Source: Craterostigma plantagineum
Lineage: Eukaryota > Streptophyta > Magnoliopsida > Lamiales > Linderniaceae
NCBI GenBank assembly: GCA_027422505.1
Contig: JAPQWV010001547.1
Location: 1 to 64,000 of the forward strand
Direction of reading: 5' to 3'
DNA length: 64,000 nt
The notes below the pieces were generated by a model. The model worked only from the letters and a program-made list of their open reading frames with translations. It was not told the origin of the DNA and did no database searches. Of the stretch, positions 45,501 to 57,650 are shown piece by piece (positions within the stretch are counted from its first letter, which is position 1; every line of letters starts with the position of its first letter). The position numbers and the translations under genes are program-made.

Positions 45501-46329
45501 CTTGGGAAAGTTGGGCACATTCAATCTGCCTTGGCCGAGAATCTGTCCTTTTGCATCTCCTCCAAATGTCACAGATCCACTCTTTAAGGGCATGTACTCA
45601 CTAAGATGAGCCAGCTGAACTTTCTCCCGACTACTTTTCAACACTGATTTCTCAATATTGAGCGGGATGTTGGAGGACATTTCAGCCGACATCGATTTCT
45701 TCGCAGAAAACTCCCCCTTCAATTTCCAGCAATATGGCTTACTATGACCAAGCTGCTTACAATGGTTACAGTTTAACTGTCTATTCTTAGACCTACTGGC
45801 ATCATGCTTACGACTCTTCTTAACGACTAAATTCTCAATACGTTCCTTCGTAACATGCTCGGTTTTTTCCTTAGCAAAACTATCTTAGGTCTATCATGAA
45901 TAAATGAATCAGAAGAATTTGAGGGCTGAGAGTTAAATCCTAAACCTTGCTTATCGAAAACACCTAAAGATAATACCTCATCAAGGGTATTTTTACCCTT
46001 GCTCATCTGCGTGAACGTTTCGTCGGCCTCGTTGACTCGCTTTTGAAGTTTGTCAATCTCCTTGTCCTTCTCGTCAGCACGACCTCCAATTTGTTCATCC
46101 CTTCAAGTAGGCTTTCAATCATCTTTTCGCTATTCTCATTGTCCTCGAACATCGTTTTCACGATGGTTCTTAGTTCCGAATTTTTCGCCTTTTCCTTCTC
46201 ATATTGCGCGGACAACATCTTGACGGCTTCATTAATCTGAACTTCCGCACAAATGTCAGTTTCTAACTCTGCATCATCAGAACTTAAATACCCATCAAAC
46301 CAGTTTGAGTCATAACTCCCTTGCATTGC
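42562..46329 (-). mobile_element. Ty1/copia remnant, copy 2
   Basis: Same content as 21980-25745: integrase core fragment (42562-42738), protease/integrase N-terminal region (45215-45722), and the knuckle with gag coiled coil (45723-46326). The same deletions are present. Interrupted by the second copy of the ORF1-only LINE. Confidence 0.85.
42754..45199 (-). mobile_element. ORF1-only L1-type LINE, copy 2
   Basis: Same insertion with the same 15-bp TSD (42739-42753 and 45200-45214), present by duplication. It differs from copy 1 mainly in homopolymer lengths: an extra T near 43312 and a missing C near 43645 break the otherwise intact 354-residue frame into three, and the G run is 18 (44758-44775) where copy 1 has 15. 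Confidence 0.87.
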
Positions 46330-46417
46330 TTGGGGGGTTGCAAGATGAGGATGCTCTTTTGACGACTATACTTACTATGGGCCCTAAAGCGAGTGCAACC
46401 CTTTTGGGGGTTAATCC

Positions 46418-47084
46418 ATGATCCCTATCGGTTCATGGAACGTGCATGGTCTTAATAGGCAAGACCACAGGAGGGCGGTGAGGGAGTGGATTAGTCGTGG
46501 TGGTTTGAGACTTGTTGGTCTTCTTGAGACTCAAGTGGCCGAGTCTAACGCAGCACGCATTTCTGATGGACTTAGGCTGCGTTGGAGTTGATTTTTTGAC
46601 TATATGGTGGCCCTGGGACTCGTATTTGGGTGGGCTTGGACCCTTCGTGGCTTCGCGTGACAGTTGGAGCCAAATCTAGCCAAGCTGTACACTGCCATGT
46701 GGAACAAATTGACACGAGGGAAACAAATGTTTCTCTCTTTCGTATATGGGAATTCTAAACGGGTACCCCTTCGGGACGAGCTGATCCAGTTCTCTGCATT
46801 ACGTATGGACGATGCATGGCTGGTGTCAGGGGATTTCAACACCATTCTACATGCGGGCGAGGGAAGTTGGGGTGCTCCTCAACCGCGGGATATGTCAGAT
46901 TTTCGGACCTGTCTACTAAGAGCTGATTTATTATCTCTTCCTTCAACAGGACATGAGTTCACTTGGTATAATCAGCAGCGGGCACTTGCGGATATCTGGC
47001 GTAGATTGGATCGCATGCTTGGCAATCCCCAGCGGTTTGCTAGGTATCCGGATGCATGTTTTCGTTGCGAGCTCCCTGCCACTT
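46418..47084 (+). pseudogene. L1-type LINE ORF2 endonuclease domain, copy 2
   Basis: Repeat of 25834-26500, with the same in-frame stops and the same motifs (GSWNVHG, GDFNTILHAGE, IWRRLDRM). Here the following C element is complete, so this fragment and 57651-58090 are the two halves of one interrupted LINE. Confidence 0.87.
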
Positions 47085-50031
47085 TGTCACGACCCGTCGT
47101 CCCGCCCTCGTATTCCGTTCTAATCCTAAGTATCTAATGCTTTGTTATCGCGCAAAAGCGTAAAAATGCGAATAAAAATTTTTCCTTTTAAAAACTACGT
47201 GCGGAAGTCTTATACACATGTCAAAAGAATGTTCGCAAATCGTTCTACAATTCATCGTAGTCATGTCTATACAGAAGACAAGTGTGGGTGTGTGTGCAGC
47301 CAAAAGCTTCGATGCGCCCGGCCTTCACAGGTCGTCATCCATACACACACTCCCACCTCAAAAGCAGCCGGATAGCTTCAAAGATCGGCCTCGCATAAAA
47401 GTCGGATCACGTACCGTGATCGTCGGTACCTACAACACGTAACATAAACAATGAGCCACCGAGGCTCAGTAAGCAGAAATTATGCATGTATGCACGTGTC
47501 CTAACGAACGACAATCCACGCCGTCGTTTTCTAACGTCATACTCTTTTTCTCATACTCTTACTTCATACGGGCCCTCGGCTTTCAGTCCCACTATGCGCC
47601 ATCCTTAGAGATCTCAGTGTGGAGGTTCACACACTAGAAGGTCACCTGAAGGAATCTTCCCTTACTCAGTGTGGCCTCCACGCGAGCGCTTCTCACTGGT
47701 AGTCAACACCGAAGCCACTAACCACGGAGGTCACCCGAAGGAATCTTCCCTCCGAGTAGTGCTTTACACGCTAGAAGGTCACCCGAACGAATCTTCCCTT
47801 ACTCAGCGTGTGCCCCGGGCCGCATCCTCCAGGTTGCATCTCCCGCATACGGGGTATTTCCCCCAGCCTCTTATACAGGCCTTTTAGCTTCATTCGCCTT
47901 ACTGGCTGCACAGCGGAAGCCGTGACTCTTCATTCGAGTCGACACAGACGCCACTATCGGCGAGTATACATCGCACACAGGCGATCTTACGCACGCTCAT
48001 ACCTCGCGTCTTATACACTACGCATGCGTGCAAATGCTCATGCTATGCTCATGTACATAATTTAATCGTATCATACGTACACATTTCATACAAAATTCAC
48101 GAGCACGTAATTCACATAATTGAACGCAGGCAAGTTACGTGTCGTAGTTGAATTTCTACTTACCTGTAGTCCAAGCTCAATTAGCGTATTGCCTCGTGAA
48201 TCTCCTAATGTTCGACCTTTTTAAATAAAAAGGGTTAATTTGTTAGTATCCAGCTTTCTTAGCTAATTCATCGAAATAATTTAATTCTGTCTTATTACTT
48301 ATTTGGACTTGTATAAATTTTCTAGACTCCAATTTAATTTATTTGCGTCTTACATTCCTAAGTCCTTACATTTCAAGAGCTAAAGTATGTTAGATTTCGA
48401 TGACTCCAATTCATATAGCTAGGCGAAAGTGATTAGGACTTGGTATCAATCGATCTTTAATTGGTTCAATTCCAATCAAGTTTCGATCCCTACGAGATTT
48501 CTCACTTATCATCTAAATTCCTTACTCTATAAGCTCGGCGAAAGTCGCTTGATTCTACTAGGTTTCGCCCGATTAATTTCATCCAATTGAATTCCTAAAT
48601 TGTATGAGTTTCGCCCGAAACTCGTATTTTAACCTCTTTCGATCGGAAGTCCTACTTACCACTTACTTTCGATCGAAACTCGTTTAGATTGAATCCTTTA
48701 TTTCAAATTGATAATCATAATATAATCGCTTCGCTCGAACAATGCGAGTTTCGCCGAGATTTCGTTTGGTCGAAACTCACTTGCTCTAAATTCTGATTTT
48801 GATTTGAAATCATCACTTGTTAGTTTCGCCCGAAACCATGTGGGTTTCGCCGAGTTTTTCCTTCGATCGAGAGTTCCCCTTTTGATCGATTTACGAGTTT
48901 CGTTCGTCGATTGCATGTGCATGGGCGAGTTTCGCCGCGTTTCTTCGTTGGCATGGCGTCACTACTTTCGCCCGAAACTATGCATGGTGAAAGGGTTAAT
49001 TTGATCCGATTGCATGGGCTTGGGCTTGAGTTTCGCCGAGATCTATATCGGTCGAGACTCCCCTTTCATTACTTAATTTCGATCGATTTATAGATTGGAC
49101 ATGAGTTTCGATCGATACTCATGTGTTAAAATGAGTTTCAGTCGGAACTCATATCTTATTGAGTTTACTATTCAGAACTAATTTGAATCAAATTGAATTC
49201 ATGTTTCTCACGTCGCTCGAAACATAAAAATCAATTTCCTAATTTCGATCGAAACTCAACTGTTCATTTGGTCGAAACTGCTTTCTTTCCAAATTTTCCA
49301 GTCGACAGTTCTGCATTTCATCCCTTCTTGTTACCCAAATCGTGTGATTCCCTCTTACAGCAGAATATCTAAGTTCTAAGTTGTATATAAACCATCCTAG
49401 AACTGATTTTACTTAAATCGGGACTTTAACGCTAATTTATATCTCGCATTTAAGGTTTCGATGTTCTTCTTCAACTACTTTGCTTTTAATACCATTAATA
49501 CCTTCAACTACACCTAAGATACGAAATTAAAAGCTTGAGGAGGGTATTCACTTACAAATCTCGAAATCCTTAGCTAGTTGAGGTGCTCTTTGTTCGATTT
49601 CTGTCTCGGCTCCTTTCTCCTTCTTGCTTTTCGCACTTTTTCTTAAGTTGTTTTGTGAGGTTTAATTATTAGTAGATATTTGTCTTGGCTTTTGAGGGTT
49701 AGGACATGGGCTTTTCCAAATTTTAGGGAAATTGGTCCCTCCATGTGGGCCTTTCCACAATTGGACCTAAATATTGATTTCTAGTCCAATATTAATTAAA
49801 TCCTAGTCCAATCTATCATTTGCCATTTCCGAAAATTTGCCCTTCCAATTTAGGGTTCATAATGGTCCCAAAGTCCTTCGAACTTAATTGCACATAATTC
49901 GCGTAGCATTCACGAGCATAAAATTCATAACATCGCATACACATATATCATATACGAAATTAACGTAAAATCACATAAGTCATACACGAAATTTATTGGC
50001 CGACCTAATTTGTGGGGACCGGGGTCCTACA
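47085..50031 (-). repeat. 3' LTR of element C
   Basis: A 2,947-bp LTR ending TCCTACA at 50031, next to the polypurine tract. It contains the GGTCACC-GAAGGAATC repeats and a dense field of TTTCG-NN-CGAAA palindromes (about 48400-49270). On the minus strand, GGTTTATATACAAC near 49383-49400 is a possible TATA box; if so, the palindromes would lie in the transcribed leader. Confidence 0.93.
48400..49275. repeat. Field of TTTCG-NN-CGAAA palindromes in LTR C
   Basis: Roughly 25 occurrences of the half-site GAGTTTCG or its reverse CGAAACTC. Many are paired as near-perfect palindromes: GAGTTTCGCCCGAAACTCG (~48606), TTTCGATCGAAACTCG (~48667), GTTTCGCCCGAAAC (~48823 and 48967), GAGTTTCGATCGATACTC (~49102) and TTTCGATCGAAACTC (~49243). 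The second copy is at about 56020-56890. Spacing is irregular, so this is not a tandem array. Confidence 0.85.
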
Positions 50032-50044
50032 TCCTCCCCTCCTT
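50032..50044 (-). promoter_or_regulatory. Polypurine tract of element C
   Basis: TCCTCCCCTCCTT on the plus strand directly after the 3' LTR end. Confidence 0.85.
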
Positions 50045-50066
50045 AAGGAGGATTTCGCTCCCGAAA

Positions 50067-51596
50067 TCAACCCGTGTGAAACAACTCGGGGTAACGAATT
50101 CTCATTTCGTCCTCCCGTCCCCATGTGGCTTCTTCCGTAGATTGGTTCCGCCATAACACTTTCACTAGAGTAATATCTTTATTCCTAAGTCTCTTGGTCT
50201 CGTACATCAATATCTCTACCGGAACCTCTTCGTAACTCAGATCCGGTTTCAATTGTTTATGTAGGGACTCATTTCCTAGGACATGATTCGGGTCGGCTAG
50301 ATACTTTCGTAGGGTTGAGACGTGGAACACGTCATGTACTTGTGATAATGATGCTGGCAGCTCTAGTCGATAGGCTACTTCACCAACCCTTTTTACTATT
50401 CGAAATGGGCCAATATACCTAGGGCTTAGTTTCCCTTTCTTCCCAAATCTCTTCACGCCCTTCATTGGCGATACCTTAATGAACACCATATCATTTTCTT
50501 CGAATTCCAGTGGTCGACGTCTTCGATCTGCGTAACTTTTCTGTCGACTCTGTGCCGTTCGCATTCTTTCTCGTATCGTAGAAACGGTTTCCGCCATTTC
50601 TCGTAATATATCGGGACCTAACATCGCCCGTTCTCCGACCTCATCCCAATGTACTGGGGACCTGCACCTACGCCCGTATAGCGCTTCGTACGGGGCCATC
50701 CCAATGGTGACGTGGTAGCTATTGTTGTATGCGAACTCGATCAGTGGGAGGTACCTACTCCAATTCCCTTTGAAATCGAGTACACACGCTTGGAGCATGT
50801 CCTCTAGCGTCTGAATCGTTCGCTCGGATTGACCGTCCGTCTGCGGATGGTAGGCGGTACTAAAAGATAGCTTCGTTCCCATCGCCTTTTGCAAGCTCGT
50901 CCAGAATTTCGACAGAAATCTGGAGTCGCGATCCGAGACTATCGACGATGGAACGCCGTGTAGTCGTATTATCTCCTGAATGTACAGCTCTGCGTATCGT
51001 TCCATGGAGAACGTCGTACCAATCAGTAGGAAATGGGCAGACTTGGTTAATCGGTCGACGATCACCCAAATCGCGTCATGCCCTTTGGCGTTCTTCGGTA
51101 GCCCTACTACGAAATCCATGGTAATGTTATCCCATTTCCATTCCGGAATGGGTAACGGTTGCAGAGTTCCTGCCGGCCTTTGATGCTCGGCTTTTATCTG
51201 CTGACACGTCAGGCATTGACTTACGAAGGTTGCGATGTCCTTTTTCATGCCTGGCCACCAGTAATTTTCCTTTAAGCCTCTGTACATCTTCGTTGCTCCT
51301 GGATGTACTGAGTATGGAGTGGCATGTGCTTCCATCATTATCGTTCTTCGTAGTTCAGCATCGTCTGGCACGTACAACCGGTCCTTGAAGTACAGCCGTC
51401 CGTCTTCCCGTATTATGAGGTCTCTTGTCGGTTGTTCTGGCGGCACTTCTTTGATCTTCGTGTAAAGCTCATCTCCTTCCTGCGCCGTCTTAATTTGTTC
51501 TAGCAGCGTGGGTTGCAGAGTTAAAGCTGCTAGTAGCGTCTCAACTTTACCTAGTTGTACAACTTCTACTTCCAGCAGTTGCAGTTCAGCACTCAC
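50067..51596 (-). pseudogene. Element C pol: integrase and chromodomain
   Basis: An uninterrupted 509-residue frame that continues upstream through the ADALSRK phrase to a stop near 51660. It shows the HHCC zinc region ([20 protein letters not shown] ... [11 protein letters not shown]); the DDE core [25 protein letters not shown] and [18 protein letters not shown]; a GPY/F-type motif [20 protein letters not shown]; and a chromodomain ending EEATWGREDEMRIRYPELF. All three catalytic acidic residues are kept. It is the best preserved part of C, but upstream stops would prevent its normal production from the polyprotein. Confidence 0.92.
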
Positions 51597-51674
51597 TGCT
51601 TTTCGGCTTAAGGCATCGGCTACTACATTTGCCTTGCCTGGGTGGTAGTTGATTACGCAGTCGTAATCCTTAAC

Positions 51675-51935
51675 TTACTCTAACCACCTCCTCTGCCTCA
51701 TATTCAGCTCCTTTTGGGTAACACTAGAGGCTCTTGTGGTCGGTGTATATCTCGAACCGCTCTCCATAGAGTAATGCCTCCAGATCTTGAGAGCAAAGAC
51801 CACTGCCGCCAACTCTAAGTCGTGCGTCGGATAATTCTTCTCGTACTCCTTCAGTTGACGAGAAGCGTATGCCACTACATTCCCGTTCTGCATTAGCACA
51901 CATCCTAACCCGTTCTTCAATGCATCACTATACAC
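51675..51935 (-). pseudogene. Element C: RNase H, broken
   Basis: The frame reads [40 protein letters not shown], and then goes out of frame over the TDHKSLKY region before recovering at [15 protein letters not shown] stop follows where LVKDYDCV is expected. The link to RT upstream is also frameshifted near 51975. Confidence 0.85.
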
Positions 51936-53002
51936 GGTGAACCCTCCAGTTCCCGAAGGTATCGTGAGAACTGGGCCGTCGTCAGCCGTTCCTTCAGCTC
52001 TTGGAAGCTTTGTTCACATTCTGCGGTCCATTGAAACTGCGTGTTCTTCCGGGTCAGCCTCGTCAGTGTTGATGCTATCTTCGAGAAATCCTTGATGAAC
52101 TTCCTGTAGTAACCCGCCAAACCGAGGAAACTCCGTACTTCCGTTACATTGGTCGGTTTGGGCCAATTGCTAATGGCTTCTATCTTGTTTGGGTCTACAG
52201 AAATCCCTTCTCCTGATACTATATGTCCCAAGAAGGCGACTTGGTCGAGCCAAAATTCGCACTTCTTGAACATGGCATACAGTTGCTTGTCCCGTAAGGT
52301 GCTCAGAACTATTCTCAGGTGTTCTTCGTGCTCCTCTTTCGTCCTTGAGTAGATTAGGATGTTGTCTATGAAGACGATGACAAACCTATCTAGATAGGTT
52401 TTGAACACCCGGTTCATTAAGTCCATAAAAGCTGCGGGCGCATTAGTTAGCCCGAATGGCATCACTAGGAACTCGTAATGGCCATAACGGGTACTAAAGG
52501 CCGTCTTCGGAACATCTTCCTTCTGGATCCTCAATTGATGATAGCCCGACCTTAAATCAATCTTGGAGAAAACCGTTGCACCTTGCAGTTGATGGAACAG
52601 ATCGTCTATCCTAGGGAGTGGGTACTTGTTCTTGATTGTCAACTTATTCAACTCCCTGTAGTCTATGCATAACCGCATGGATCCATCCTTCTTCTTTACG
52701 AATAGCACCGGCGCTCCCCAGGGGGAGAAATTCGGATGTATGAAATCGTTCCGCATGAGTTCGTCGAGTTGATCCTTTAACTCCTTCATTTCTGTCGGTG
52801 CTAGCCGATATGGGGTCTTGGATACTGGTGCCGCTCCAGGTACCAGATCTATAGCAAACTCTATTTCCCTGTCGGGTGGTAGTCCCGGAAACTCCTCGAG
52901 AAATACATCGGGAAAGTCCTTGACTATCGGCACTTCCTCGAATTTCAGGGAGGCGTTCTCTTCCGATTTGATAGCGAATACAAGATAGGCTTCGCACCCT
53001 GA
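51917..53002 (-). pseudogene. Element C: reverse transcriptase with mutated active site
   Basis: From the in-frame stop at 53003-53005 the frame is open through [14 protein letters not shown] and [20 protein letters not shown] to [42 protein letters not shown] and [20 protein letters not shown]. The catalytic motif reads FIDNILIYS where A and B have FIDDILIYS (near 52355-52380), so the second metal-binding Asp is Asn (codon AAC for GAC). This should abolish polymerisation. The frame fails at TTAQFSRYL, just before RNase H. Confidence 0.9.
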
Positions 53003-54187
53003 TCAGATCAGTCGTTGGGCTTTCAACGCTGATATCCTAGAGATCATGGTCCCTTTACTAGTCCCTCCAAACTTAAGGGGTTCATCCCCGTCCGTATTGA
53101 GCGTGACTATCTTGTGGTGGCAGTCTATGACAGCTCCGTACTTCGATAGCCAATCCATTCCAAGGATCACCTCAAAATCATTCATGGGAATAATTATGAG
53201 GTCTATGGGCAGTTCCTTATCCCCGATTACTATTTGGCAATCCCTTAGAACGTGGTTAGTTTGGGTGGGATTCCCGTTTGGAACTGTTACCCTAAACTCG
53301 CACTCAGGTCGGTGAGGCGTGACTCCTACCCTCGTGACGTACTTAGTAGATGCGAATGAATGAGTCGGCCCCGAGTCGACTAGGATGCAGGTGGGGGTTT
53401 GATAGACGAGGAGGGTACCTGTTACCACGGCCGGGTTGTTTTCCGCTTCTTCGGATGTCAGAGTATAGACCCGGGCCGGTACCCTTGATGGTGCTGCTTG
53501 ATTTCCAGCTTGGCTTCCGGATCCACCTTCCGGACATGCCCTCAGATAATGGCCCGTTTTGCCACATTTGAAGCAGACGGCGTTCTGGGAGTTGCAGACT
53601 CCCGTGTGCCTCCGTGCACACTTCGGGCATACGGGTAGGTCCAACTGGGGTCTACCCTGATTGGGGTTGAACTGTGGGGGTGGTCGAGGTCGATTCTGGA
53701 ATCCCTGCTTCCCTTCCTTGGCAATTAATTGCCGCTTCGGATTGCCCCCGCTCCCTTGCGGCCCTTGTACGAATTTGCGCTTTGCTTCTTGGGCGCGAGA
53801 AATCCTGGCCTCTGCCTGCTCCGCCACAAGTGCTCTCTCAGCCACTTGTGCATACGTGGCCCCTTGTATTCCCGCCATACTTACATCCCGGTACAGCTCG
53901 GGCTTCAACCCTTCCATGAACCGCTCGATCTTGAGCGCGTCCGTGCTAACCATATGAGCAGCAAACCTTGAAAGTTGCTCGAACTTCCTGATGTACTCCG
54001 CCACTGTCATTGCCCCTTGGCGGAGGTTGATGAACTCATTCATCCGCTGGGCTCTGGCAGGGGCGGTGTAGTACTTTCCTCTGAAAATCTCCTTAAACCG
54101 ATCCCAGCTCATCGTTAGTGGGTTTTCGATGGCTGAGACGTGTCCCAGTAATGTCCGGCGCTCCCCCTCAGTAGGTAGGCAGCGCAC
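53003..54187 (-). pseudogene. Element C: gag C-terminal part and protease
   Basis: Continues gag after a frameshift near 54140. It has [52 protein letters not shown] and the CCHC knuckle CFKCGKTGHYLRAC. The protease active site is DSGPTHSFAS, with Pro in place of the usual Ala after DSG, and [14 protein letters not shown] follows. It ends at an in-frame TGA (53003-53005), where A has [10 protein letters not shown]. Confidence 0.9.
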
Positions 54188-54525
54188 ATGACCTTCTCCG
54201 CCTCAGGGGTGCGGCTGTGCTGGAACATGTTCTCCAGCGTCCTCAGCCAATCCTCGGCGGACGTGGGGTCTACAGCATCCTCGAACAGTGGAGGATTAAG
54301 CTTTCTGAACCTCTCCCAGATCATCTCAATTCGTTCAGGCGGGGGAGGTAGGTTGGCTGATTGCCCACCAGCATTTTGCTGCTGGATCAGCTGCTGAATC
54401 TGGGCCGACTGTTGCCGGACCAGTTCCGTTAGTTGCAGGATGGTAGCATCCCGGCTATCAGGAGGGTTATTAGTATCCCTACCCTGATCAGATTCCCTGC
54501 TTCCTTCTCCCCTAAGTCTTACCAT
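54115..54525 (-). pseudogene. Element C: gag N-terminus
   Basis: MVRLRGEGSRESDQGRD at 54525 lies ~140 bp inside the primer site, as in A and B. A glutamine-rich stretch (LVRQQSAQIQQLIQQQNAGG) and the capsid start (AEDWLRTLENMFQHSRTPEA) follow. A frame change near 54140, after RGSAGHYWDT, separates it from the rest of gag. Confidence 0.9.
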
Positions 54526-54666
54526 TTTCCAAACCTATCCTGACCATTCCTAAGGCCAATAAATCAAGCCATTCAAGAAATTCACATAACATGGTACTTA
54601 CAAGCAAGGCCGCTTCCGCGCTTTTGAGTGTGTGTGTATGGACAGTCTGCAGGACCTGTGACCGAA

Positions 54667-54678
54667 GCTCTGATACCA
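54667..54678 (-). promoter_or_regulatory. Primer binding site of element C (tRNA-iMet)
   Basis: TGGTATCAGAGC on the coding strand, three bases from the LTR start at 54682. Confidence 0.9.
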
Positions 54679-54681
54679 CTC

Positions 54682-57645
54682 TGTCACGACCCGTCGTCCC
54701 GCCCTCGTATTCCATTCTAATCCTAAGTATCTAATGTTGTTATCGCGCAAAAGCGTAAAAATGCGAATAAAATTTTTCCTTTTAAAAACTACGTGCGGAA
54801 GTCTTATACACATGTCAAAAGAATGTTCGCAAATCGTTCTACAGTTCATCATAGTCATGTCTATACAGAAGACAAGTGTGGGTGTGTGTGCAGCCAAAAG
54901 CTTCCTATGCGCCCGGCCTTCACAGGTCGTCATCCATACACACACTCCCACCTCAAAAGCAGCGCTTTAAAAGATCGGCCTCGCATAAAAGTCGGATCAC
55001 GTACCGTGATCGTCGGTACCTACAACACGTAACATAAACAATGAGCCACCGAGGCTCAGTAAGCAGAAATTATGCATGTATGCACGTGTCCTAACGAACG
55101 ACAATCCACGTCGTCGTTTTCTAACGCTCATACTCTTTTCTCATACTCTTACTTCATACGGGCCCTCGGCATTCAGTCCCACTATGCGTCCTCAGAGATC
55201 TCAAGTGTGGAGGTTCACACACTAGAAGGTCACCTGAAGGAATCTTCCCTTACTCAGTGTGGCCTCCACGCGAGCGCTTCTCACTGGTAGCCAACACCGA
55301 AGCCACTAACCACGAAGGTCACCCGAAGGAATCTTCCCTCCGGGTAGTGCTTTACACGCTAGAAGGTCACCCGAAGGAATCTTCCCTTACTCAGCGTGTG
55401 CCCCGGGCCGCATCCTCCAGGTTGCATCTCCCGCATACGGGGTATTTCCCCCAGCCTCTTATACAGGCCTTATAGCTTCATTCGCCTTACTGGCTGCATT
55501 GGGGAAGTCGTGACTCTTCATTCGAGTCGACACAGACGCCACTATCGGCGAGTATACATCGCACACAGGCGATCTTACGCACGCTCATACCTCGCGTCTT
55601 ATACACTACGCATGCGTGCAAATGCCCATGCTATGCTCATGTACATATTCTAATCATGCCATCATGCACATAATTTAATTGTATCATACGTACACATTTT
55701 ATAGAAAATTTACGAGCACGTAATTCACATAATTGGACGCAGGCAAGTTACGTGTCGTAGTTGAATTTCTACTTACCTGTAGTCCAAGCTCAATTAGCGT
55801 ATTGCCTCGTGAATCTCCTAACGTTCGACCTTTTTAAATAAAAAGGGTTAATTTGTTAGTATCCTGCTTTCTTAGCTAATTCATCGAAATAATTTAATTC
55901 TGTCTTATTACTTATTTGGACTTGTATAAATTTTCTAGACTCCAATTTAATTTATTTGCGTCTTACATTCCTAAGTCCTTACATTTCAAGAGCTAAAGTA
56001 TGTTAGATTTCGATGACTCCAATTCATATAGCTAGGCGAAAGTGATTAGGACTTGGCATCAATCGATCTTTAATTGGTTCAATTCCAATCAAGTTTCGAT
56101 CCCTAAGAGATTTCTCACTTATCATCTAAATTCCTTACTCTATAAGCTCGGCGAAAGTCGCTTGATTCTACTAGGTTTCGCCCGATTAATTCATCCAATT
56201 GAATTCCTAAATTGTATGAGTTTCGCCCGAAACTCGTATTCTAACCTCTTTCGATCGGAAGTCCTACTTACCACTTACTTTCGATCGAAACTCGTTTAGA
56301 TTGAATCCTTTATTTCAATTTGATAATCATAATATAATCGCTTCGCTCGAACAATGCGAGTTTCGCCCGAGATTTCGTTTGGTCGAAACTCACTTGCTCT
56401 AAATTCTGATTTTGATTTGAAATCATCACTTGTTAGTTTCGCCCGAAACCATGTGGGTTTCGCCGAGTTTTTCCTTCGATCGAGAGTTCCCCTTTTGATC
56501 GATTTACGAGTTTCGTTCGTCGATTGCATGTGCATGGGCGAGTTTCGCCGCGTTTCTTCGTTGGCATGGCGTCACTACTTTTGCCCGAAACTATGCATGG
56601 TGAAAGGGTTAATTTGATCCGATTGCATGGGCTTGGGGTTGAGTTTCGCCGAGATCTATATCGGTCGAGACTCCCCTTTCATTAGTTAATTTCGATCGAT
56701 TTATAGATTGGACATGAGTTTCGATCGATACTCATGTGTTAAAATGAGTTTCGGTCGAAACTCATATCTTATTGAGTTTACTATTCAGAACTAATTTGAA
56801 TCAAATTGAATTCATGTTTCTCACGTCGCTCGAAACATAAAAATCAATTTCCTAATTTCGATCGAAACTCAACTGTTCATTTGGTCGAAACTGCTTTCTT
56901 TCCAAATTTTCCAGTCGACAGTTCTGCATTTCATCCCTTCTTGTTACCCAAATCGTGTGATTCCCTCTTACAGCAGAATATCTAAGTTCTAAGTTGTATA
57001 TAAACCATCCTAGAACTGATTTTACTGAAATCGGGACTTTAACGCTAGTTTATATCTCGCATTTAAGGTTTCGGTGTTCTTCTTCAACTACTTTGCTTTT
57101 AATACCATTAATACCTTCAACTACACCTAAGATACGAAATTAAAAGCTTGAGGAGGGTATTCACTTACAAATCTCGAAATCCTTAGCTAGTTGAGGTGCT
57201 CTTTGTTCGATTTTTGTTTCGGCTCCTTTTTCCTTCTTGCTTTTCGCACTTTTTCTTAGGTGGTTTTGTGAGGTTTAATTATTAGTAGATATTTGTCTTG
57301 GCTTTTGAGGGTTAGGACATGGGCTTTTCCAAATTTTAGGGAAATTGGTCCCTCCATGTGGGCCTTTCCACAATTGGACCTAAATATTGATTTCTAGTCC
57401 AATATTAATTAAATCCTAGTCCAATCTATCATTTGCCATTTCCGAAAATTTGCCCTTCCAATTTAGGGTTCATAATGGTCCCAAAGTCCTTCGAACTTAA
57501 TTGCACATAATTCGCGTAGCATTCACGAGCATAAAATTCATAACTATCGCGTACGCATATATCATATACGAAATTAACGTAAAATCACATAAGTCATACA
57601 CGAAATTTATTAGCCGACCTAATTTGCGGGGACCGGGGTCCTACA
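54682..57645 (-). repeat. 5' LTR of element C
   Basis: A 2,964-bp partner of 47085-50031, including the short repeats (55225-55400) and the palindrome field (about 56020-56890). It contains a 27-bp addition near 55650-55676 (CATGCCATCATGCACATAATTTAAT region) absent from the other LTR. The TSD CACTT follows at 57646-57650. Confidence 0.93.
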
Positions 57646-57650
57646 CACTT

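Larger units (their letters stand above)
47085..57645 (-). mobile_element. Complete but dead Ty3/gypsy chromovirus (Tekay/Del type), element C
   Basis: 10,561 bp with a perfect TSD CACTT (47080-47084 and 57646-57650). The LTRs are 47085-50031 and 54682-57645 (TGTCACGACCC ... GGGTCCTACA), and primer site and polypurine tract are in place. The gene order is the same as in A. The LTRs differ by roughly 1-1.5% by eye, so it is older than A. Coding defects are a gag frameshift, an in-frame stop between protease and RT, a mutated RT active site and RNase H frameshifts. It sits in a LINE ORF2. Confidence 0.95.
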
